NCBI GenBank assembly: GCA_039707655.1
Contig: CM077667.1
Location: 154,670,642-154,734,641 of the forward strand
Reading direction: 5' to 3'
DNA: 64,000 nucleotides
From: Elymus sibiricus
Lineage: Eukaryota > Streptophyta > Magnoliopsida > Poales > Poaceae
Shown here: piece by piece, positions 56,843 to 64,000 of the stretch
Layout of the letters: each line of letters opens with the position of its first letter
Position numbering within the stretch: position 1 is the first letter of the stretch
Made by a program: the position numbers and the translations under genes
The notes under the pieces: generated by a model
The model's database searches: none
What the model saw: the letters and a program-made list of their open reading frames with translations, nothing else
Told to the model about the DNA's origin: nothing

Positions 56843-57308
56843 GAGGGGCAGGGCTAGCACACAGGACACATCAGGATTTCCCAAGCCGTGTGCCGGCAAC
56901 CCTAGCCCTCTAGTTCCTCCGTCATAATCTCCGTAGTGCTTGGCGAAGCCCTGCAGAGATTGTTCCTCACCACCATCACCACGCCGTCGTGCTGCTGGAA
57001 CTCAACCACTACTTCACCATCGCTCGCTGGATCGAGGAGGTGAAGGCGTCATCAAGCCGTACGTGTGTTGAACGCGGAGGTGCCGTCCGTTCGGCACTAG
57101 ATCGGAAGGATCGTGATTGGATCGCGGGACGCTCGGCGATTTGGATCGCGAAGACGTTCGACTACATCAACCGCGTTTATTAACGCTTCCGCTTAGCGAT
57201 CTACAAGGGTATGTAGATTCACTCTCCCTCTCGTAGATGCTCATCACCATGGATAGATCTTATGTGTGCGTAGGAAAATTTTTGTTTCCCATGCAACGTT
57301 CCCCAACA

Positions 57309-58588
57309 GTGGCATCATGAGCCAGGTCTATGCGTAGATGAGATCTCGAGTAGAACACAAACGAGTTGTGGGCGTGGGTGTATACATATTGCTTGCCGTT
57401 ACTAGTTGATATTTGATTCGGCGGTATTGTGAGATGAAGCGGCCCGGACCGACATTACGCGTACACTTACGCGAGACAGGTTCCTTCAACTGACATGTAA
57501 TTTTGTTGCATAAAGATGGCTAGCGGGTGTCTGTCTCTCTCACTTTAGTTGAATCGATTTCAATGAAGAGGGTTCTTTTAGAAGATCAAAAAGCAATCAC
57601 TACACCACGTTGTGGTTTTGCGTAGGTAAGAACGGTTCTTGCAAACCCGTAGCAGCCACGTAAAATTTGCAACAACAATTAGAGGACGTCTAACTTGTTT
57701 TTGCAGGGTATGTTGTGATGTGATATGGCCAATTACATGATGAGATATATGTGATGTATGAGATGATCATGTGATGTATAGAATATCACGACTTGCATGT
57801 CGATGAGTACGGCAACTGGCAGGAGCCATAGAGTTGTCTTTAATTATTGTATGACCTGCGTGTCAATCATTAAGCGCTATGTAATGCTTTACTTTATCGC
57901 TAAACGTTAGCTATAGTCGTGGAAGCAACAGTCAGCGCGACAACCTTATGGCGACACGTTGATGGAGATCAAGATGATGGAGATCATGGTGTCATGCCGG
58001 TGACGATGGAGATAATGCCGGTGCTTTGGAGATGGAGATCAAAAGCACAAGTTCATGGCCATATCATGTCACTTATGATTTGCATGTGATGTTAATCCTT
58101 TTATGCATCTTATTTTGCTTAGGACGACGGTAGCATTATAAGGTGATCCCTCACTTAAATTTCAAGATAAATTGTGTTCTCCCCAAGTGTGCACCGTTGC
58201 GAAAGTTCGTCGTTTCGAGACACGCCGTGATGATCGGGTGTGATAGACTCTACGTTCGCATACAACGGGTGTAAGCCATGTTACACGTGCGGAACACTCG
58301 GGTTAAACTTGACGAGCCTAGCATGTACAGACATGGCCTCGGAACACAAGAGACCGAAAGGTCGAACATGAGTCATATAGTAGATATGATCAACATGAAG
58401 ATGTTCACCATTGAAACCACCTCAACTCACGTGATGATCGGACTTGAGTTGGTGGATTTGGATCATGTTACACTCGAATGATCGGAGGGATGTCAATTTG
58501 AGTGGGAGTTTTTTTAAATATGATTAACTAAACTCATTATCTAAGAACAATAGTCTAAGTTGTCTTTGCTATATTTATGTTGTAGATC
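57309..58588 (+). other. 5' leader of the intact copia element with primer binding site
   Basis: The primer binding site starts one base after the LTR. The 1.28-kb leader is non-coding apart from a 67-codon frame at 58278-58481 just before gag. It contains a purine/pyrimidine-mixed repeat GATGGAGATCA near 57960-58040. Confidence 0.7.
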
Positions 58589-61500
58589 ATGGCTCGCGCA
58601 GTAGCACCCCTGAATTTTAATGCGTTCCTAGAGAAAGCTAAGTTGAAAGATGATGGAAGTAACTTTGTGGACTGGGCCCGTAATCTAAGGATTATCCTTA
58701 CGGCTTCCCAGAAGGCTTATGTCCTTGATGCACCGCTTGGTGATCCACCCGCTCCAGTTGAGTCTCTAGACGTTGTGAACGCCTGGCAGGCTCGTTCTGA
58801 TGATTACTCAATAGTTCAATGTGCAATGTTGTATGGCTTAGAACCGGGACTTCAAAGACTTTTTGAACGTCATGGAGCATATGAGATGTTCCAGGAGTTG
58901 AAGTTTATCTTTCAGAAGAATGCCCGGATCGAGAGATATGAGATCTCCGATAAGTTCTATGCTTGCAAGATGGAGGAGAACGGGTCTATCAGTGATCACG
59001 TGCTCAGAATGTCTGGGTACTCCACCCGTCTGGCTGAGTTAGGGATGCCCCTTCCGCCAGAGGCTATCACTGACAGAGTTCTTCAATCATTGCCACCTAG
59101 CTACAAGAGCTTCGTGTTGAACTATAACATGCACGGGATGAACAAGTCAGTCGCCGAGCTGTTTGCGATGCTGAAAGCCGCTGAGTCTGAAATTCAGAAG
59201 GAGCATCAAGTGTTGATGGTCAATAAAACCACTAGTTTCAAGAAAAATGGCAAGGGTAAGAAGGGTAACTCCAAGAAGAGTGGCAAAGCAGTTGCTCCTC
59301 TCGTGAAGAAACCCAAGGCTGGACCCAAACCAGAAACTGTGTGTTTTCATTGCAAGGGAACTGGACACTGGAAGCGGAATTGCCCCAAGTATTTGGCTGA
59401 CAAGAAGGCGGCCAACAACAAACAAGGTATATATGATATACATGTTATTGATGTGTACCTTACCAACTCTCGTTGTAGTGCCTGGGTATTTGATACCGGT
59501 GCGGTTGCTCATATTTGCAACTCAAAACAGGAACTGCGGAATAGACGGAGGCTGGCAAAGGACGAAGTGACGATGCGCGTGGGAAATGGTTCCAAGGTTG
59601 ATGTGATCGCCGTCGGCACGCTCGCTCTTCGATTACCGTCGGGATTAGTGATGAACCTAAATAAGTGTTATTTGGTGCCTGCGTTAAGCATGAACATTAT
59701 ATCTGGATCTTGTTTATTGCGAGACGGTTACTCATTTAAATCAGAGAATAATGGTTGTTCTATTTATATGAGTAATATCTTTTATGGTCATGCACCCGAT
59801 GTGAGGGGTTTATTCTTATTGAATCTCGATAGTAATGATACACATGTTCATAACATTGATGCCAAAAGATGTAGAATTGATAATGATAATACCACTTTCT
59901 TGTGGCACTGCCGTTTAGGTCATATTGGCGTAAAACGCATGAGGAAGCTCCATGCTGATGGACTTTTGGAGTCACTTGATTTTGAATCACTTGACACATG
60001 TGAGCCATGCCTCATGGGCAAGATGACTAAAACGCCGTTCTCTGGAACAATGGAACGGGCAAGTGACTTATTGGAAATCATACATACTGATGTGTGCGGT
60101 CCGATGAGCATTGAGGCGCGCGGTGGTTATCGTTACTTTCTCACCTTCACTGATGACTTAAGTAGATATGGGTATATTTACTTAATGAAACACAAGTCTG
60201 AAACATTTGAAAAGTTCAAACAATTTCAGAGTGAAGTTGAGAATCATCGTAACAAGAAGATTAAATTCCTACGATCTGATCGAGGAGGAGAATATCTGAG
60301 TTATGAGTTTGGCAGTCACTTAAGACAGTGTGGAATTGTTTCACAATTGACACCGCCTGGAACACCACAGCGTAATGGTGTGTCCGAACGTCGTAATCGA
60401 ACCTTATTGGATATGGTGCGATCTATGATGTCTCTTGCCGATTTGCCACTATCGTTTTGGGGTTATGCATTAGAGACAGCTGCATTCACTTTAAATAGGG
60501 CACCATCGAAATCCATTGAGACGACGCCTTATGAACTTTGGTTTAACAAAAAGCCAAAGCTGTCGTTTCTTAAAGTTTGGGGATGTGATGCTTATGTCAA
60601 AAAGCTTCAGCCTGAAAAGCTGGAACCCAAAGCGGAGAAATGCGTCTTCATAGGATACCCAAAAGAGACAGTTGGGTATACCTTCTACCTCAGATCCGAA
60701 GGCAAAGTGTTTGTCGCTAAAAACGGAACATTTCTTGAGAAAGAGTTTCTCTCGAAAGAATTGAGTGGGAGGAAGATAGAACTTGATGAGGTTGTTGAAC
60801 CTTTACTTCAACCTGAGAGTAGCGCAGCGCAGAAAGTTGTTTCTGTGGAGCCTACATTAGCTGAAGAGGAAGTTAATGATGATGATCATGAAGCTTTGGA
60901 TCAAGTTGCTATCGAACCTCGTAGGTCGACAAGGACGCGTACTGCTCCCGAGTGGTACGGCAACCCTGTCTTAGAGGTCATGTTGTTAGACAACGATGAA
61001 CCTACGAGCTATGGAGAAGCGATGATGAGCCCGGATTCCGAGAAGTGGTTAGAGGCCATGAAATCCGAGATGGGATCCATGTATGAAAACAAAGTATGGA
61101 CTTTGGAAGTATTACCTGAAGGGCGTAAGGCCATTCAGAACAAATGGATCTTTAAGAGGAAGACGGACGCGGACGGTAATGTCACCGTCTATAAAGCTCG
61201 ACTTGTGGCAAAGGGTTTTTCACAAGTTCAAGGAGTTGACTACGATGAGACCTTCTCACCCGTAGCGATGCTTAAGTCCGTCAGAATCATGTTAGCAATA
61301 GCTGCCTTTTTCAATTATGAAATTTGGCAGATGGATGTCAAAACAGCGTTCCTTAACGGTTTCCTTAAGGAAGAGTTGTATATGATGCAACCAGAAGGTT
61401 TTGTCGATCCAGAGAATGCTGACAAAGTTTGCAAACTCCAGCGATCCATTTATGGACTGGTGCAAGCATCTCGGAGTTGGAATCTTCGTTTTGATGAGGT

Positions 61501-62572
61501 GATCAAAGCGTTCGAGTTTATACAAGTTTACGGAGAAGCTTGTATTTACAAGAAAGTGAGTGGGAGCTCTATAGCGTTTCTAATATTATATGTGGATGAC
61601 ATATTGCTGATTGGAAACAATATAGAAATGCTGGAAAGCGTAAAGGAATATTTGAACAAGAGTTTTTCAATGAAGGACCTAGGAGAAGCTGCTTTCATAT
61701 TAGGCATCAAGATCTATAGAGATAGATCGAGACGCTTAATAGGACTTTCACAAAGCACATACCTTGATAAGATTTTGAAGAAGTTCAAAATGGATCAGTC
61801 CAAGAAGGGGTTCTTGCCTGTTTTGCAAGGTGTGAAGTTGAGTAAGACTCAATGCCCAGTGACTGCAGAAGATAGAGAAAAGATGAGTGTCATCCCCTAT
61901 GCTTCAGCCATAGGCTCTATCATGTATGCAATGCTGTGCACAAGACCCGATGTCAGCCTTGCCATAAGTATGGCCGGAAGGTTTCAAAGTGATCCAGGAA
62001 TGGAACACTGGACGGCGGTCAAGAATATCCTGAAGTACCTGAAAAGGACTAAGGACATGTTTCTCGTTTATGGAGGTGATCAAGAGCTCGTCGTAAAGGG
62101 TTACGTCGATGCAAGCTTTGACACTGATCCGGATGACTCTAAGTCGCAAACCGGATACGTATTTATTCTTAATGGGGGTGCGGTTAGCTGGTGCAGTTCC
62201 AAGCAAAGCGTGGTAGCTGATTCTACATGCGAAGCGGAGTACATCGCAGCCTCGGAGGCGGCGAAGGAAGGTGTCTGGATGAAGGAGTTCATGACAGATC
62301 TTGGAGTAGTGCCTAGTGCACTTAACCCAATGACTCTGTTTTGTGATAATACTGGTGCCATTGCTCTAGCCAAGGAACCAAGATTTCACAAGAGGACCAG
62401 ACACATAAAGCGACGTTTCAATTCCATCCGCGATTACATCAAGGAGGACGACATAAATATTTGCAAAGTACACACGGATCTAAATGTTGCAGATCCGATG
62501 ACTAAACCTCTTCCAAAGGCTAAACATGAACAACACCAGAACTGCATGGGTGTTCGATTCATTACAATGTAA
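58589..62572 (+). CDS. Copia gag-pol polyprotein, 1327 residues, intact
   Basis: One frame with the order gag, protease, integrase, RT, RNase H, which defines Ty1-copia. Gag spans about 1-245. The zinc knuckle is C252, C255, H260 and C265. Protease FDTG has its Asp at 302. The pre-integrase region holds HCRLGHIG and CEPCLMGK (about 440-475). Integrase acidic residues are D501, D564 and E600 (35 residues between the last two). RT has D915 in QMDVKTAFLNGF and the catalytic YVDD at 1001-1004. RNase H has D1174 (GYVDAS), E1217 (CEAEY) and D1253. All key residues are present and no stop or frameshift was found. The ATG is the one conserved in both related copies. In the cell the polyprotein would build virus-like particles and integrate element cDNA. 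Autonomy is inferred, not shown. Confidence 0.95.
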   Translation: MARAVAPLNFNAFLEKAKLKDDGSNFVDWARNLRIILTASQKAYVLDAPLGDPPAPVESLDVVNAWQARSDDYSIVQCAMLYGLEPGLQRLFERHGAYEMFQELKFIFQKNARIERYEISDKFYACKMEENGSISDHVLRMSGYSTRLAELGMPLPPEAITDRVLQSLPPSYKSFVLNYNMHGMNKSVAELFAMLKAAESEIQKEHQVLMVNKTTSFKKNGKGKKGNSKKSGKAVAPLVKKPKAGPKPETVCFHCKGTGHWKRNCPKYLADKKAANNKQGIYDIHVIDVYLTNSRCSAWVFDTGAVAHICNSKQELRNRRRLAKDEVTMRVGNGSKVDVIAVGTLALRLPSGLVMNLNKCYLVPALSMNIISGSCLLRDGYSFKSENNGCSIYMSNIFYGHAPDVRGLFLLNLDSNDTHVHNIDAKRCRIDNDNTTFLWHCRLGHIGVKRMRKLHADGLLESLDFESLDTCEPCLMGKMTKTPFSGTMERASDLLEIIHTDVCGPMSIEARGGYRYFLTFTDDLSRYGYIYLMKHKSETFEKFKQFQSEVENHRNKKIKFLRSDRGGEYLSYEFGSHLRQCGIVSQLTPPGTPQRNGVSERRNRTLLDMVRSMMSLADLPLSFWGYALETAAFTLNRAPSKSIETTPYELWFNKKPKLSFLKVWGCDAYVKKLQPEKLEPKAEKCVFIGYPKETVGYTFYLRSEGKVFVAKNGTFLEKEFLSKELSGRKIELDEVVEPLLQPESSAAQKVVSVEPTLAEEEVNDDDHEALDQVAIEPRRSTRTRTAPEWYGNPVLEVMLLDNDEPTSYGEAMMSPDSEKWLEAMKSEMGSMYENKVWTLEVLPEGRKAIQNKWIFKRKTDADGNVTVYKARLVAKGFSQVQGVDYDETFSPVAMLKSVRIMLAIAAFFNYEIWQMDVKTAFLNGFLKEELYMMQPEGFVDPENADKVCKLQRSIYGLVQASRSWNLRFDEVIKAFEFIQVYGEACIYKKVSGSSIAFLILYVDDILLIGNNIEMLESVKEYLNKSFSMKDLGEAAFILGIKIYRDRSRRLIGLSQSTYLDKILKKFKMDQSKKGFLPVLQGVKLSKTQCPVTAEDREKMSVIPYASAIGSIMYAMLCTRPDVSLAISMAGRFQSDPGMEHWTAVKNILKYLKRTKDMFLVYGGDQELVVKGYVDASFDTDPDDSKSQTGYVFILNGGAVSWCSSKQSVVADSTCEAEYIAASEAAKEGVWMKEFMTDLGVVPSALNPMTLFCDNTGAIALAKEPRFHKRTRHIKRRFNSIRDYIKEDDINICKVHTDLNVADPMTKPLPKAKHEQHQNCMGVRFITM

Positions 62573-62622
62573 ATCACATAGTGATGTGAACTAGATTATT
62601 GACTCTAGTGCAAGTGGGAGAC

Positions 62623-64000
62623 TGTTGGAAATATGCCCTAGAGGCAATAATAAATTGGTTATTATTGTATTTCCTTGTTCATGATAATCGTTTATTATCC
62701 ATGCTATAATTGTATTGATTGGAAACTCAAATACATGTGTGGGTACATAGACAACATTGTGTCCCTAGTAAGCCTCTAGTTGACTAGCTTGTTGATCAAA
62801 GATGGTTAAGGTTTCCTAGCCATGGACATGAGATGTCATTTGATAACGGGATCACATCATTATGAGAATGATGTGATGGACAAGACCCAAACTGTAAACG
62901 TAGCATTTGATCGTGTCAGTTTATTGCTATTGTTTTCTGCATGTCAAGTATCTGTTCCTTTGACCATGAGATCATGCAACTCACTGACACCGGAGGAATA
63001 CCTTGTGTGTATCAAACGTCGCAACGTAACTGGGTGACTATAAAGGTGCTCTACAGGTATCTCCGAGGGTGTCTGTTGGGTTGGCATGGATCAAGACTGG
63101 GATTTGTTACTCCGTATGACGGAGAGGTATCTCAGGGCCCACTCGGTAATACAACATCACAATGAGCCTTGCAAGCAGTGTGACTAAAGTGTTAGCCACG
63201 AGATCTTGTATTACGGAACGAGTAAAGAGACTTGCCGGTAACGAGATTGAACTAGGTATAGTGATACCGACGATCGAATCTCGGGCAAGTAACATACCGA
63301 AGAACAAAGGGAACAGCATACGGGATTAACTGAATCCTTGACATAGAGGTTCGACCGATAAAGATCTTCGTAGAATATGTAGGAGCCAATATGGGCATCC
63401 AGGTCCCGCTATTGGTTATTGGCCGTAGAGGTGTCTCGGTCATGTCTACATAGTTCTCGAACCCGCAGGGTCTACACACTTAACGTTTGGTGACGATTAG
63501 TATAATTGAGTTATTATGTTGGTGACCGAAAGTTGTTCGGAGTCCCGGATAAGATCCCGGACATGACGAGGATCTCCGGAATAGTCCGGAGGTAAAAATT
63601 GATATATGTGATAATAGTGTTTTGATCTCCGGAAGAGTTCCGAAGTTCACCGGAAGGGGTTCCGGATGTTTACCGAAGTGTTCGGGTGCAGCAACACTTT
63701 ATATGAGCCAAAGGGATAAAGCCCACAAGGTATTGGAAAGTGCAAAAGTAGTTTTGCTGCCGCGTAAGCGGTACTACCGCTTGGTGAAGCGGTACTACCG
63801 CCGGAGCGGTACTACCGCTTGTGTGAAGCGGTACTACCGCCCAAGCGGTACTACCGCTTGTGTGAAGCGGTACTACCGCTTGTGCGCGGCTGTGCACGAT
63901 TCGGCAGGGTCCGAATTGGACTCTTTTCCTGCGGGCCAAACCGACCTTGTGCGGGCAAAACCGACCCGGAGGAGGCTTTTACTCCAAGTTTAGACCCCAA
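62623..64000 (+). repeat. 3' LTR of the intact copia element (cut by window end)
   Basis: Begins TGTTGGAAATATGCC after the purine tract. 1378 bp are present, matching the 5' LTR with two differences. By the length of the 5' LTR it should end near 64483. Confidence 0.93.
63768..63878. repeat. GCGGTACTACCGC palindrome array (3' LTR copy)
   Basis: Identical to 56593-56703, offset 7175 bp. Confidence 0.93.

Larger units (their letters stand above)
55448..57308 (+). repeat. 5' LTR of the intact copia element
   Basis: 1861 bp. The TATA box TATAAATA lies at 56835-56842 in AACATATAAATAGAGGGG. The palindrome array is at 56593-56703, about 130 bp upstream. The 3' end is GCAACGTTCCCCAACA. Short ORFs such as 56447-56818 translate the palindromes as RYYR repeats and are not genes. 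Confidence 0.92.
55448..64000 (+). mobile_element. Full-length, apparently intact Angela/WIS/BARE-type copia element
   Basis: 5' LTR 55448-57308 (1861 bp, TGTTGG...CCAACA), primer binding site from 57310 (TGGCATCATGAGCC, initiator tRNA-Met type), leader, one uninterrupted gag-pol frame (58589-62572), purine tract AAGTGGGAG (62612-62620), and 3' LTR from 62623 running out of the window. Over the 1378 bp of 3' LTR present I count only two differences from the 5' LTR (C/T near 55582/62757 and G/T near 55688/62863). It is inserted, in opposite orientation, in the 5' LTR of the older relative at 46919. The 5-bp flank is CAAAC (55443-55447); the partner is expected about 480 bases past the window end. 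Confidence 0.93.

Noticed and set aside
57309..57325. tRNA-Met-like sequence next to the LTR
   Set aside because: It is only the primer binding site complementary to the tRNA 3' end. No cloverleaf is present.

Overview
The window reads as nuclear DNA of a Triticeae grass (wheat, barley, rye or Aegilops type). The grounds are repeat families I recognise from that tribe: copia LTRs of the Angela/WIS/BARE1 group opening TGTTGGAAATATGCC, long gypsy-type LTRs opening TGATAC, L1-type LINEs, Mutator and hAT elements, and Stowaway and Tourist MITEs. It also has intron-containing genes with GT-AG borders and GC-rich coding sequence. No bacterial features, rRNA, tRNA gene or CRISPR array was seen. Family names come from memory and were not searched.

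Layout. 1-7161 is mostly non-coding and holds a Mutator-type MITE (747-1200, 9-bp TSD), a retroposon tail, a larger non-autonomous Mutator-like element (3664-5011, 9-bp TSD), a Stowaway-like MITE (5460-5673) and a poly-C run. 7162-8630 is the 3' three-exon part of an isoflavone-reductase-like (NmrA family) gene whose NADPH-binding start is missing. 9315-10222 is a LINE RT fragment cut by a minus-strand gypsy element (10223-20612). That element holds a 2.5-kb solo LTR (15139-17646) and carries an extra piece of pol outside its 5' LTR. 20613-24833 contains decayed gypsy-type sequence. 24834-27124 is a Mutator-like element with a hAT element nested inside it (25652-26448). 27480-34305 is a minus-strand L1-type LINE with a 14-bp TSD, interrupted by a solo LTR (30164-31616).

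The one clearly intact host gene is at 34894-36506: four exons encoding a 331-residue class IV PLP aminotransferase (D-amino-acid transaminase / aminodeoxychorismate lyase-like). Its TATA box lies about 0.5 kb from the LINE insertion.

From 36751 to the end everything is nested transposons. A second minus-strand LINE is interrupted by an internally deleted copia element (37933-41756, 5-bp TSD). Next come fragments of TGATAC LTRs and an antisense copia LTR carrying a Tourist MITE. A minus-strand copia element with stop codons follows (46919-55447 and beyond). Inserted head-to-head into its 5' LTR is a plus-strand copia element with an uninterrupted 1327-codon gag-pol ORF and nearly identical LTRs (55448 to beyond 64000).

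The most interesting signals are three. First, the two opposite copia elements form a near-continuous inverted repeat with arms of at least 8 kb and a loop of about 0.45 kb. Second, the full-length copia element looks very young. Third, arrays of short palindromes (GCGGTACTACCGC or CGGTACCACCGAG types) sit just upstream of the TATA box in several otherwise different LTR families, as if a promoter cassette were being exchanged.
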